NCBI GenBank assembly: GCA_030431255.1
Contig: JAUIJL010000015.1
Location: 124,001-188,000 of the forward strand
DNA from: Thermoanaerobaculia bacterium
Lineage (GTDB): Bacteria > Acidobacteriota > Thermoanaerobaculia > Multivoradales > J023
DNA: 64,000 nt
Direction of reading: 5' to 3'
In this document: positions 36,497 to 47,100 of the stretch, piece after piece
Position numbering within the stretch: the first letter of the stretch is position 1
Layout of the letters: each line of letters begins with the position of its first letter
Notes under the pieces: generated by a model
Database searches by the model: none
Told to the model about the DNA's origin: nothing
What the model saw: the letters and a program-made list of their open reading frames with translations, nothing else
Translations under genes and position numbers: made by a program

Positions 36497-37297
36497 CTAT
36501 GTGGCTTTAGATTCGTCGATTCGAGCTCGTAGTCTCTTCACCGGCGGCAACATGTGGCGAAGGGGATTGCACGGACCGAAGTTGGTCCGGCGATGAAATC
36601 TAAGCCCTTCGCGGCTCAGAGCCTTTTTGAAATGACCCACCGCATTGTCGACCTGTTTGGGGGAGAGGCTTCCCCGGAGCCGCTGGCTGGCCTCGGCGCT
36701 GGTGCAGCCTTCGAAGATCGTCAGCTGAACGGCTTCGGCGTGCTCCGGGCGGCAAAAGCTCAAACACCGCTCCGTCAGCTCCTGATGATGCTCTTTTCTC
36801 AGCAAGACCTGTTCTGGGTCGCTGTCTCGGGCGCTCAGCACCCCGACCCGGTATTTGGACTTGAAAATGCCGGAGACCGAAAGCTCTACGGGGCCTCGGC
36901 AACCCCGCCGCTTCGCCGCGCGTTTTCTTCGAGCGAAGTCGAGCGCGAGATGGCGGGTGGAGCGGTGGATGTAGGCCCAGAACTCGAAGGTGCTCTGGCC
37001 GCGAAAGGGGCGCTCGCAGGTGAGCAGCTTGACGAAGAGATCTTGGCAGAGCTCGGCAATTTCCTCAGGGCTGAGGTGGATGCCGATCTCAAATGCGGCG
37101 ACGTAGAGCGAGCGCCTTATCTTCCGTCCGTAGCGGCAGGAAAGCTCTCGCCAGGCGTCCTCATCGTTCTGCCCCACGCAGGCGCTCAAGAGCTCGCTGG
37201 GGCGCTTCCGCTTTGAAGAACAGTTGGTGGGGGAGTGTCGGCCGGCTGGATTTGACGGGTGCTTCTCTGACGGATGATTTGAAGGGCGATGAGGCAT
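36497..37297 (-). CDS. Sigma-70-family (ECF-like) factor
   Basis: About 266 residues. Sigma region 2 is recognisable at about 65-145: LCQDLFVKLLTCERPFRG and FWAYIHRSTRHLALDFARRKR. The C-terminal region-4 helix-turn-helix is less canonical (FEGCTSAEASQRLRG). A basic 40-residue N-terminal extension and a basic C-terminal tail are unusual for ECF factors. AGGAGG with 7 nt spacing fixes the ATG at 37297. No anti-sigma gene is adjacent; the Ig-like protein gene lies 180 nt downstream on the same strand with its own promoter. Confidence 0.7.
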   Translation of the reverse strand: MPHRPSNHPSEKHPSNPAGRHSPTNCSSKRKRPSELLSACVGQNDEDAWRELSCRYGRKIRRSLYVAAFEIGIHLSPEEIAELCQDLFVKLLTCERPFRGQSTFEFWAYIHRSTRHLALDFARRKRAAKRRGCRGPVELSVSGIFKSKYRVGVLSARDSDPEQVLLRKEHHQELTERCLSFCRPEHAEAVQLTIFEGCTSAEASQRLRGSLSPKQVDNAVGHFKKALSREGLRFHRRTNFGPCNPLRHMLPPVKRLRARIDESKAT

Positions 37298-37578
37298 TTC
37301 CGATCCTCCTGGGAGGAAGGGATGCACGCGGACGATATCCTAAGGGAACCACAACTCGACCCACGAAGCGGGTAGCGTTTTGCGGCAGACGTGATCAGGG
37401 ACTGATCTGGGAGGGTGGCCGAAGCCAGCAGAGAGAATAGGATTCTAGCAGACTCGCCTTAGGCCCTCAAGCGGTCGCTGAGCGTTCCTGCGGCGCGGGC
37501 GCCTGATGGCTGAGGCTCTGGACCGGTCGGATACCTGGTCGCGGCAGGAGGCCGGTGATCAGAAGGTCGATGATGGAG

Positions 37579-38955
37579 CTAGAGCTCGATACCGCTGCGA
37601 CGGACCAATTGACCTCGGGCGATCTCCGCTTCACGGCGGATGTCCTCCATGTTCAGCTGGGTCAGCCGTCCGTCTTCAACCAGCTGCTCTCCATCGACGA
37701 AGACGTGTCGAACGTTGGCGCGGGAAGCGCTGTAGCAGACCAAATCGTGGGGGTCGACGGTTTTCGCGGCCCACATTTCCGGTCGATCGAGGGACAAGAC
37801 CACCAGATCCGCCCGCTTGCCCACCTCGACGCTGCCCACTTGGTGGTCGAGCCCGAGGGCCCTAGCCCCTTCCGAGGTGGCCAAGCTCAGGGCCTCCCGT
37901 CCACTGAAGACGTCGGGGCCATGTTTGACGGTCTGAAGCAGGGCCGCTAACCGAATTTCCTCGAAGGCGTCGAAGCCGTTGTTGCAGGCGACGCCGTCGC
38001 AGCCCAAGCCGACCGGCACCCCGGCTCGGCGATGCCTGACGATGTCGGCGATACCCGACCCCAGCTTAAGGTTGGCGGCCGGACAATGGACGACGGAGAA
38101 CGATTTGCCGCTGACCCGGGAATAATGTGGGTCGTCGAGCCACACGCCATGGGCGATCCTGAGGTCGGTGTCGAGAATTCCGTTCTCGTCGAAATACTCG
38201 ATCTCATCCCTGCCGTTCTTGAGCTGCCGGACGACTTCCGTTTCTTCCTTCTGCTCGAGGGCATGGGTGTGGATCGGCCAGCCCCGTTGATCGGAGAGAT
38301 CTCGGGCTCCGCTCCAGAGCGCGTCCGAGCAGCTGAGGATGAAACGGGGGTTAATGGAGTATTGGAGTCTGGCTTTGCCGTCGAAGTCGCTGCCGAGGGC
38401 CTCGGTGCCGGCGAGGGCTTGGTCGGCGTCCTGCGCCAATCCCTCGGGCAGATCCTCGCCGACGTCCATCAAGCATTTGCCCGCGATCGCCCTCAAGCCC
38501 GACTCCTCGATGCCGCGCAAGAGCCCACGCGCTCCCGGTCCGATGCCGATGTCCTGGATGGTGGTCGTGCCTGCCAGCAGGGCTTCGGCGGCTCCTTGGA
38601 GGGCGCACCAATAGGCGCTTTCGTCGTCGTGGGCGGCTTCCAGGGGCCAGATACGCTCTTTCAGCCACGGCAGCAGAAGACGACCTTCTCCAAGCCCTCG
38701 GAAGAAGGTCTGGCCCAGGTGCACGTGGCCTTGAATCAAGCCCGGAATAACCAAATGCCCGGTCACGTCCACCAGACGTGTACCGGGCATCAGAGTGAGG
38801 GTCTTGCCGACGGAGGCGATTCGACCCCGCTGGATCAGCACCTCGGCGTCGCGAATGACCCGAAACCCACCGTCCATGGTGAGGACCGTGCCCCCGTAGA
38901 GGAGCAGTGAGGACGTGGAGTTGGGCCGTTCCGTCGACCGAGAGGCGTTGCTCAT
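37579..38955 (-). CDS. TRZ/ATZ-type amidohydrolase (aminohydrolase)
   Basis: A 458-residue metallo-amidohydrolase. Metal and catalytic motifs are in place: GHVHLGQ near residue 77, HTHALEQ near 235, a His in LRIAHGVW, and LGCDGVACNN near 320. The family includes S-adenosylhomocysteine/methylthioadenosine deaminase, guanine deaminase and chlorohydrolases; the overall form fits deamination of a purine nucleoside or related heterocycle in the cytoplasm. Substrate not assigned. It is downstream of rpmG on the same strand, but the 41-nt gap gives no functional hint. Confidence 0.85.
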   Translation of the reverse strand: MSNASRSTERPNSTSSLLLYGGTVLTMDGGFRVIRDAEVLIQRGRIASVGKTLTLMPGTRLVDVTGHLVIPGLIQGHVHLGQTFFRGLGEGRLLLPWLKERIWPLEAAHDDESAYWCALQGAAEALLAGTTTIQDIGIGPGARGLLRGIEESGLRAIAGKCLMDVGEDLPEGLAQDADQALAGTEALGSDFDGKARLQYSINPRFILSCSDALWSGARDLSDQRGWPIHTHALEQKEETEVVRQLKNGRDEIEYFDENGILDTDLRIAHGVWLDDPHYSRVSGKSFSVVHCPAANLKLGSGIADIVRHRRAGVPVGLGCDGVACNNGFDAFEEIRLAALLQTVKHGPDVFSGREALSLATSEGARALGLDHQVGSVEVGKRADLVVLSLDRPEMWAAKTVDPHDLVCYSASRANVRHVFVDGEQLVEDGRLTQLNMEDIRREAEIARGQLVRRSGIEL

Positions 38956-38996
38956 GGCTGGATCCTGGGTGCCGGACCCAGGGTCCAGCTAAAGCG

Positions 38997-39152
38997 TCAA
39001 CGCATTTTTTCTTCTGTGAACTCCACGTGCTTGCGGACCTTCGGGTCGTACTTCTTCAGGCGGAGCTTCTCGGTAGAGAGCTTCTTATTCTTCGTGGTGG
39101 TGTAGAAGTAGCCGGTTCCGGCGGAGGATACGAGCTTGATTTTATCGCGCAT
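38997..39152 (-). CDS. rpmG: 50S ribosomal protein L33
   Basis: A 51-residue basic protein that begins [19 protein letters not shown] and ends [18 protein letters not shown]. Length, the TKNKK stretch and the KYDP block are characteristic of ribosomal protein L33; the zinc-binding cysteines of the C+ form are absent, so it is the zinc-independent type. GGGAG lies 7 nt before the ATG. It follows tRNA-Asp and tRNA-Val on the same strand, a frequent bacterial arrangement of tRNAs with rpmG. Confidence 0.95.
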   Translation of the reverse strand: MRDKIKLVSSAGTGYFYTTTKNKKLSTEKLRLKKYDPKVRKHVEFTEEKMR

Positions 39153-39329
39153 GTCGAGGCTCCCATCAGGTTGAAATCGCTCGGCCTAGGTGTCGACGAT
39201 TCGGGTTCTGAAGCTTGGCTTGACCTGCGCCCCGTGTGGGGGCGGGGCGGGCAAATAGAACAAACCGCCGTGCCCGAAACGTGGAGCACAGCGGCCGTTT
39301 GAGGGCATTGGTACCCTGGTATAGCTGAA

Positions 39330-39406
39330 TGGCGGGGTCGACGGGGCTCGAACCCGCGACCTCCGGCGTGACAGGCCGGCGTTCTAACCAGCTGAACTAC
39401 GACCCC
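39330..39406 (-). tRNA. tRNA-Asp (GTC)
   Basis: A 77-nt cloverleaf with encoded CCA. The acceptor is GGGGTCG paired with CGACCCC, the D-arm is GTTCAGCTGGTTAGAAC, the anticodon loop is CTGTCAC (GTC) and the T-arm is CGCGGGTTCGAGCCCCG. Discriminator G fits tRNA-Asp. Confidence 0.95.
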
Positions 39407-39533
39407 GCAAAGCTTTCAAGGACTGCCGAGCATCGACTTGGGTCGTTCTCGGCTCCACCGAATCCTGCCGGAGTTGGGAGTCGGTGGGAGCGGCTCGTGG
39501 GTTGGTTTGACCTCGCCCCGCGCCGGGAGACGA

Positions 39534-39563
39534 AAGTTATTGCGACGGGGTGTCGGTTGTCAA
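39534..39563 (-). promoter_or_regulatory. Putative sigma-70 promoter between the two tRNA genes
   Basis: Minus-strand TTGACA (39563-39558), an 18-nt spacer and TAACTT (39539-39534). It could drive tRNA-Asp and rpmG separately from tRNA-Val, though the start would lie about 120 nt before the tRNA. Confidence 0.45.
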
Positions 39564-39649
39564 CAACTTTTTCGTCCGATTTTTCCGATTTTCAAGTGGG
39601 CTTTCGCCGTTTCCGTCGAGCCGTCGAAGGGGCTGCGCAGATGCCGCCC

Positions 39650-39726
39650 TGGTGGGGGGTGTGGGACTCGAACCCGCGACCCCCTGCGTGTAAGGCAGGT
39701 GCTCTAACCAACTGAGCTAACCCCCC
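39650..39726 (-). tRNA. tRNA-Val (TAC)
   Basis: A 77-nt cloverleaf with encoded CCA. Acceptor GGGGGGT pairs with ACCCCCC; the anticodon loop is CTTACAC (TAC); the T-loop has the GTTCGAGTC pattern. Discriminator A fits valine. Confidence 0.95.
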
Positions 39727-39742
39727 GGCCGTCGGGAGGCGG

Positions 39743-39771
39743 ATAATAGTCAGAGACAGGATTCAAGTCAA
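39743..39771 (-). promoter_or_regulatory. Sigma-70 promoter of tRNA-Val
   Basis: Minus-strand TTGACT (39771-39766), exactly 17 nt, then TATTAT (39748-39743). The predicted start is about 10 nt before the tRNA 5' end, ideal for a tRNA promoter. Confidence 0.75.
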
Positions 39772-40063
39772 CGATGAATCTGAGCCCGGGCAAACCTCGA
39801 AGGATAAAGAGCCGCGAGCAAAGGCGGTTGGTGTTGCCGGTTGCTCGGCAAATCGTCGAAGTAGGCACGATGGCCTTAACTCGTGGCACAATACCGTTTC
39901 GAGATCGAGCTGACCCGTGCTCATGCCGCTTTGAACGCCCACGCGTCGAGACACCGCGCGCGGAGTGGCTCGCCTCTTTCGTTGCCTTCCCAGTTTCCGC
40001 TGGACGGGCGAGACCCCCACGGGACTTTAATCCGCAAAAACTCAAGCTGACGAGGAGCCCAAC

Positions 40064-40663
40064 ATGTATCAGCTACCCGATTTGCCCTACGCGTTCGACG
40101 CGCTCGAGCCCCACATTGATGCCCGCACCATGGAGATTCATCACGACAAGCACCACGCTGCCTATGTCAACAACGTCAACAAGGCGCTGGAAGGTCATGC
40201 GGATCTGCAAGCGAAGAGCATTGACGACCTGGTGGCCGACCTGGGCTCGGTGCCGGAAGCCATCCGTGGCGCCGTGCGCAACAACGGCGGTGGGCACGCT
40301 AACCATTCCCTGTTCTGGGACATCATGAGCCCCGCCGGCGGTGGCGCTCCTGAAGGTGATCTCGCCGATGCGATCCAACGGGATCTGGGCGGCTTGGACA
40401 AGCTGAAGGAAGGCCTGAATCAGGCGGGCATGACTCGCTTCGGCTCCGGCTGGGCCTGGCTGGTGAAAAACGGAGATCAGCTCGAGATCATGTCGACTCC
40501 GAATCAGGACAGCCCGTTGACCGCGGGGAAAACGCCGATTTTGGGTGTCGACGTCTGGGAGCACGCTTACTACCTCCACTATCAGAATCGCCGAGCGGCG
40601 TACCTGGACGCATGGTGGAACGTGGTGGATTGGAAGAAGGTCGCCGCCCGCTTCGCCGGCTGA
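40064..40663 (+). CDS. sodA: Superoxide dismutase, Mn-type
   Basis: A 199-residue Fe/Mn superoxide dismutase. Metal ligands are in [19 protein letters not shown] and DVWEHAYY. The second-sphere glutamine lies in NQDSPL in the C-terminal half while Gly precedes the HANHS motif, which is the Mn pattern; cambialistic use is possible. No signal peptide, so it acts in the cytoplasm against superoxide. GAGGAG precedes the ATG, and a strong palindromic terminator follows. The 337 nt upstream hold no gene; only the tRNA-Val promoter on the other strand is evident there. Confidence 0.95.
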   Translation: MYQLPDLPYAFDALEPHIDARTMEIHHDKHHAAYVNNVNKALEGHADLQAKSIDDLVADLGSVPEAIRGAVRNNGGGHANHSLFWDIMSPAGGGAPEGDLADAIQRDLGGLDKLKEGLNQAGMTRFGSGWAWLVKNGDQLEIMSTPNQDSPLTAGKTPILGVDVWEHAYYLHYQNRRAAYLDAWWNVVDWKKVAARFAG

Positions 40664-40735
40664 TCGGCTCATTAACCGGCGAATTTGCTGCGCCGGTTGA
40701 CTGTGTCCGTTCGTCGGCCGAAAGGTCGGTCGATG

Positions 40736-40763
40736 AAAAAGCCCCGCGGCCGCGGGGCTTTTT
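40736..40763. terminator. Bidirectional intrinsic terminator after sodA
   Basis: A 28-bp perfect palindrome: five A, an 18-bp GC-rich palindromic core (40741-40758) and five T. It can end transcription from either side and marks the end of sodA. Confidence 0.88.
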
Positions 40764-41097
40764 CTCGTCAGGAAGGCGGTGACAGGCTTCGAACGATTTG
40801 TTTAAGTGTGTTTGCTAAATTTTGTATATTGAGAACTTTGCAATTAAGTGATCACTGAATTGTCACAGGTGTGGCTAACTTGAATGGCGATTTCAATAAA
40901 ATGCGAATAGGCTTTGCCTATTGTCGTTAACGTTGACGGAGTGGGTTGTCGGTCTCACCCAAGACTCTTGCTCCGAGCCGCTCATCGATTCCACCGTCAA
41001 CGGAATATCTGCTGATAGAAAACCGAATTTTTTTGCGCTGACCTAGCGAACCGAAGATCTCATCATCGCCCGAGTCCCAGCTCACGGAGGAAAGTCC
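40764..41097. promoter_or_regulatory. AT-rich gap with inverted repeats ahead of the ArsR gene
   Basis: This 334-nt stretch is markedly richer in A and T than its surroundings and holds no convincing gene. Inverted repeats lie at 40906-40922 (AATAGGC, 3 nt, GCCTATT) and at 40925-40932 (CGTTAACG). They may be the operator of the downstream ArsR-type repressor. No consensus promoter pair is clear. Confidence 0.4.
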
Positions 41098-41403
41098 ATG
41101 CACAGCTCGCAAACCGCCAATCGTCGAATGACCAAGGTCTTCAAAGCACTAGCGGACGGTACCCGCCAGGAAATTCTGCAGCTCTTGGAAGACCAGCAGT
41201 ACACGGTCGGAGACATCGTCTCGAAATTCGATCTCTCTCAGCCGACCATCTCCCGCCACCTGTCGGTGCTCAAAGAAGCCGATCTGGTGATCGACCAGCG
41301 CCGGGGGCAGAACGTGATTTATCGCCTCAACGACTCCGCGCTCGCCGATGCGATGCGCCAGTTCTTCGGACAGTTCCGCAGCTGCCAAGAAGTTCTACGT
41401 TGA
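41098..41403 (+). CDS. ArsR-family transcriptional regulator
   Basis: A 101-residue winged-helix protein: KALADGTRQEILQLL near residues 16-30, the recognition helix in LSQPTISRHLSVLKEADLV and the wing RRGQNVIYRL. Length and pattern fit ArsR/SmtB repressors. The usual metal-binding CxC in the recognition region is absent, so it may sense redox state or another ligand. GGAGGAAAG precedes the ATG. No target operon is directly linked: a tRNA gene follows with its own promoter. Confidence 0.9.
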   Translation: MHSSQTANRRMTKVFKALADGTRQEILQLLEDQQYTVGDIVSKFDLSQPTISRHLSVLKEADLVIDQRRGQNVIYRLNDSALADAMRQFFGQFRSCQEVLR

Positions 41404-41416
41404 GCACGATTCCCCT

Positions 41417-41445
41417 TTGACAGAGAAGGGGGGATCCTGTATCTT
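41417..41445 (+). promoter_or_regulatory. Sigma-70 promoter of tRNA-CAU/tilS
   Basis: TTGACA (41417-41422), 17 nt, TATCTT (41440-41445). The start would be about 30 nt before the tRNA at 41482 and could read on into tilS and ftsH. Confidence 0.7.
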
Positions 41446-41481
41446 CCGTCGCCGCCGGTGCTTGAGCCGGCGCGGATACGT

Positions 41482-41558
41482 GGCGGTGTAGCTCAGCTGG
41501 TTAGAGCGAGCGACTCATAATCGCTAGGTCAGGGGTTCAAGTCCCTTCACCGCTACCA
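41482..41558 (+). tRNA. tRNA with CAT anticodon, probably tRNA-Ile2 (lysidine-modified)
   Basis: A 77-nt cloverleaf with encoded CCA and a CTCATAA anticodon loop. The anticodon stem-loop GCGACTCATAATCGC is the same as that of the Escherichia coli minor tRNA-Ile, as I recall it, and differs from elongator tRNA-Met. The gene for tRNA-Ile-lysidine synthase starts 29 nt downstream, which supports Ile2. Elongator Met cannot be fully excluded. Confidence 0.85.
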
Positions 41559-41587
41559 TCTTCCCCCCTCTTCGCTTCTCTCCAAGG

Positions 41588-43212
41588 ATGCCTCAGCTCC
41601 TAAGGCCTCCACTGCCCGAGTCTTCCGTTAAGAGCATGCGCCCGAAGACGGCAAGGGGTCGGCTTCAGTCCGGCTCGTCCTCCGATCTGGATCCCATCGC
41701 ATCGCACCTTCGAGCCCAGCTCGAGCAGCTCGGCTGTAAGCCGGGTGACCGACTGTTGCCGGCGTTTTCCGGCGGCCCGGATTCCTTGGCATTGCTGGCG
41801 GCGTGTGTGCGAATTCGCGACTTGATCGAAGTCGATCTTCACGTCTGCCATGTCGACCACGGTTTGGATGCGGGCTCGGAGGCGAGGGCTGTCCGTGCCC
41901 GGCAGCTGGCTGGGGAGCTGGGTGTGGCGATCGAGACCCACTTTCATGCGATCACTCTAGCGACGGCTCCCGGAGCCGGTGAAAGCCTCGAAGCTTGGGC
42001 CCGGAACCAACGCTACGCCGCGCTTTCACAGGTCGCCGGCGGATTGGGCGGCGCTTGGATTGTTACCGCCCACCATGCGGGCGATCAGGCCGAGACGCTG
42101 ATCCTGCGGTTGAAGCTCGGCTCCGGGCTGCGGGGAATGGGCGGCATTCGCGCCCGTCGCGGTAGGCTTTTGCGTCCGCTCCTAGGTCTGACCCGAGAAG
42201 ATTTGTCGTCCTATGTGGCCGATCTCGGTTTGCAGCCGATCCTCGACCCGACCAACCTCGACCTGAAGATGCCGAGAAATCGAATCCGACATCGGCTTCT
42301 CCACGAATGGAAAAAGGAAGAGCCGGGGTTGGAGAGTCTGCTCTGCCGGGTGGCCTCGCTCGCCGATCGGGTCATCGGCTCCACCGAGAATCGTTTGGCG
42401 GGTCTCACCGGCATCAGACCGTTGGGAAGCGACAAAATCGGTCGAGACGTCTCGGGCGCTCAGATGGATCGTCAGGCGTTCCAGGCGCTGCCTCGGGAGC
42501 TGCAAAACCTCGCCTTGAGCGCCTTGGATCGCACGGCAAAGCGGTCCTACCCTTCGTCCAGGGATACCCGCTCGGAGCTGTTTCGGCAGCTGGGCAAGGC
42601 TAGCGGCGTCGTCAGTTGCGATGCCGGTGCGGGGTGGCGATGGTATTCGGATCGACAGACTTTGAGGCTTCTGGCCCCGAGCACGCAACCCTTGGCGGAT
42701 TTCACGTATACTTTAAGGGCTCCCGGCTCGATCGACTTGGTCGAAATCGGGCTTCGAGCGACGATCACCCGGGGGGCACCCGCACCTTGGATGTTCGAGA
42801 GTCACGACAGCAAAACGGCATTTTGCCTAAAGCGGCTCCGAGTCGAGACGCAACGAGCGGCGGGCACCGCCCCTGAGCTGCGGATTCGAAACCGACGAGC
42901 GGGAGATAGGATTCGCCCTTTCGGATCGCGTCGAACCAAGAAACTGAAAGATCTGATGATCGATCAGCGGATTCCTCGCGAATCTCGGGATCGCTTCCCG
43001 GTCTTGGTCGCGGACGAACAACCCATCTGGGTGTCTGGAGTGACGTTAGACGACCGCTGCCGCATTGAAGAAGGGGCTACTTCCGTATGGATCTTAGAGC
43101 TGCGAGCCCTAGACAAGCACACTGCCGGCGATGCCCGACCCACCGTCGAGCCCGCCCTGGACATATTCCCGCAGGCCTCTCTGGCCGCGGGTCGAGAGAA
43201 AGGTAGCCGACC

Positions 43213-43216
<4 letters not shown>
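41588..43216 (+). CDS. tilS: tRNA(Ile)-lysidine synthase
   Basis: A 542-residue PP-loop ATPase. The nucleotide motif is [13 protein letters not shown] near residues 60-72, followed by CHVDHGLD and the [25 protein letters not shown] block; the C-terminal TilS domain with [11 protein letters not shown] and [14 protein letters not shown] is present. It puts lysine on C34 of tRNA-Ile2 so that the tRNA reads AUA. The start is uncertain; an ATG at 41636 is possible since neither has a good binding site. It overlaps ftsH by 4 nt and lies beside its likely substrate tRNA. Confidence 0.92.
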
Positions 43217-45171
<1,955 letters not shown>

Positions 45172-45193
45172 TCGACCCATGGAGCTTCGAAGC

Positions 45194-45217
45194 AAAAGCC
45201 GGCAACCGCCGGCTTTT
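45194..45217. terminator. Intrinsic terminator after ftsH
   Basis: AAAAGCCGGC, a 4-nt loop, then GCCGGCTTTT: a perfect 10-bp stem ending in a T run, 23 nt after the ftsH stop. It is symmetrical and may act in both directions. Confidence 0.8.
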
Positions 45218-45222
45218 ACTTT

Positions 45223-45279
45223 AGTTACAGGTGTACCCGGCAGTTACAGGTGTGCCCGGCAGCTACAGGTGTACAGGGT
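45223..45279. repeat. Three tandem 19-bp repeats upstream of folP
   Basis: Copies at 45223-45241, 45242-45260 and 45261-45279. The first two differ at one position; the third diverges in its last part. Each holds TACAGGTGT(A/G), close to the TACA-NN-TGTA dyad recognised by BlaI/MecI/CopY-type repressors. They lie between the ftsH terminator and folP, about 110 nt before the folP start. Confidence 0.7.
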
Positions 45280-45387
45280 AGCAATAGGAGTGCAGGCGTC
45301 GCGCTCCGCCGTGAGGCAAGGCGGTGAAAGGGCCAGTGGAAAACCAGCGAAAGGCGGCGTCGGGACGAGGAAAGCCGAGGACAGCTA

Positions 45388-46281
45388 TTGAACAACCTAC
45401 AGACGGCGACCTGGACCTTGAAGTCCGAAGGGCGAGCGGATCTTCACCTGTCTCGCGCTCCTCGGGTAATGGGCGTGGTCAATCTGACCCCGGACTCCTT
45501 CAGCGACGGTGGACTGCTTGCGACGCCCGAGGCGGCCATCGAGCATGGCTTGAAGCTGATAGAGGACGGTGCCGAGCTCTTGGATTTAGGCGCAGAATCC
45601 ACCAGGCCCGGGGGAGGGGTCTACGGCGAGGGAAGCCGAGAGCTGACCGTGGAAGAGGAGCTCGACCGCTTGATGCCGGTGCTCGAACCCTTGCGACGGC
45701 GTTGTCCGGAGACCTGGATTTCAGTCGATACCCGCAAGGGAGGCGTCGCCAAAGCCGCTCTCGAGGCGGGTGCGGATATGATCAACGATGTCGGTGGACT
45801 GAGTGATCCTGAGCTGATCGCGGCGGTGGCCGAGGCTGGATGTCCGGTAGTGGTCATGCATAGCCGGGGAAAGCTTGCGACCATGCAGCGAGACGTGGCC
45901 TACGACGATGTGATCGGCGAGGTCCTCGCCGAGCTCGAAGGCATGGTGAGCCGGGGAGTGGAGGGGGGCATCCCTCGAGAGCGGATGATCATCGATCCGG
46001 GCATTGGTTTCGGCAAGCTGGCGGCGCACAACCTCGCCTTGATCGGTGGATGTGACCGGCTCGTATCCTCAGGCCTACCGGTGTTGCTCGGAGCCAGCCG
46101 AAAGAGCTTTATCGCCGAGCTTTCTCCGTCGGATCCTGGCCGGCGTCTCGGGGGCAGCCTGGCGGCGGTTGCTTGGGGTGCCCAACACGGGGTCGCCATC
46201 TTGCGGGTGCATGATGTTTGGGAAACGGCTCAATTCCTTCGGGTCTGGAGTGGGATACATTCCGTCGCGGACGTCGGATGA
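45388..46281 (+). CDS. folP: Dihydropteroate synthase
   Basis: A 297-residue TIM-barrel enzyme that joins p-aminobenzoate to dihydropterin pyrophosphate in folate synthesis. Family motifs are present: VNLTPDSFSDGG near residue 31, DLGAESTRPG near 66, the SVDTRK and MINDVGG strands, and GASRKSF near 233. It starts with TTG; GAGGAC lies upstream. It is followed by cdaA after 24 nt. The order ftsH-folP-cdaA-cdaR-glmM is a known arrangement in several phyla. Confidence 0.95.
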   Translation: MNNLQTATWTLKSEGRADLHLSRAPRVMGVVNLTPDSFSDGGLLATPEAAIEHGLKLIEDGAELLDLGAESTRPGGGVYGEGSRELTVEEELDRLMPVLEPLRRRCPETWISVDTRKGGVAKAALEAGADMINDVGGLSDPELIAAVAEAGCPVVVMHSRGKLATMQRDVAYDDVIGEVLAELEGMVSRGVEGGIPRERMIIDPGIGFGKLAAHNLALIGGCDRLVSSGLPVLLGASRKSFIAELSPSDPGRRLGGSLAAVAWGAQHGVAILRVHDVWETAQFLRVWSGIHSVADVG

Positions 46282-46305
46282 TCTTGAGATAGTGGTGGTC
46301 AAGTG

Positions 46306-47100
46306 ATGGAAGCGCTCATACAGTGGCTGCAACCGGTCGCCGGTTGGATCGACATCTTGGATGTCCTGTTGGTGACCCTGGTCATCTACAACCTCCTGCT
46401 CTTGATCCGTGGGACCCGGGCGGTGCAAGTGGTTTTGGGCATCGTGGTGTTGGTCTTGGTGTACCGGTTGGCGAGCTTCGCCGGCCTGTCGGCGCTCGAG
46501 GCTACGCTCGAGAAATTTTTTGGGGTGCTGCCCGTCGCCATATTGGTTCTCTTTCAGCATGAGATTCGCAGAGCCCTGGCGAGCTTCGGCCGAACGCCGC
46601 TGTGGGGTCTAGGGACCTCCGCACAGCAGGTGAAAGATCTCTACAACGACGTCGTGGTCGCGGCGTCCACCCTTTCGGACCGCAAAATCGGAGCCTTGAT
46701 CGTTTTCGAGCGTCAAGAAGGTCTGCGCAACTACATTGAAAACGGCTTCACCGTCGACGCGGTGGTTTCACCCTCGCTCTTGGTGTCGCTCTTCCACCCC
46801 GAAACTCCGACCCATGACGGCGCGGTCATCGTGCAAGGGGACCGCTTGGCGGCGGCCACATGTTTTTTGCCGCTGACCCGAAGCTCGGAGCTGTCCAAAG
46901 AGCTGGGAACGCGCCATCGGGCGGCTCTCGGCATCTCCGAGGAAACCGATGCCGTCGCTCTGGTCGTTTCCGAGGAAACCGGCTCCATCTCGTTGGCTGT
47001 AGGTGGGCAGATGCATCGACGGCTCTCGTCGTCGTCCTTGGCAACCCTGCTGATCAAATATTTGGTCACCGAGAAGTCCCGGCCTGAGGGGGAAGTGTGA
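46306..47100 (+). CDS. cdaA: Diadenylate cyclase CdaA (c-di-AMP synthase)
   Basis: About 264 residues. Three membrane helices occupy the first 90 residues and a DAC domain follows, with DGA at 171-173 and RHR at 203-205, the residues that bind ATP and metal. It makes c-di-AMP, which controls potassium, osmotic balance and envelope stress in other bacteria. ATG 46306 is chosen over the GTG just before it. The next gene encodes its regulator CdaR and starts within its stop codon, and glmM follows, so the standard three-gene c-di-AMP module is complete. Confidence 0.95.
   Translation: MEALIQWLQPVAGWIDILDVLLVTLVIYNLLLLIRGTRAVQVVLGIVVLVLVYRLASFAGLSALEATLEKFFGVLPVAILVLFQHEIRRALASFGRTPLWGLGTSAQQVKDLYNDVVVAASTLSDRKIGALIVFERQEGLRNYIENGFTVDAVVSPSLLVSLFHPETPTHDGAVIVQGDRLAAATCFLPLTRSSELSKELGTRHRAALGISEETDAVALVVSEETGSISLAVGGQMHRRLSSSSLATLLIKYLVTEKSRPEGEV

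Noticed and set aside
45223-45279. CRISPR-like array
   Set aside because: The units are directly adjacent with no spacers, and no cas gene is present anywhere in the window.
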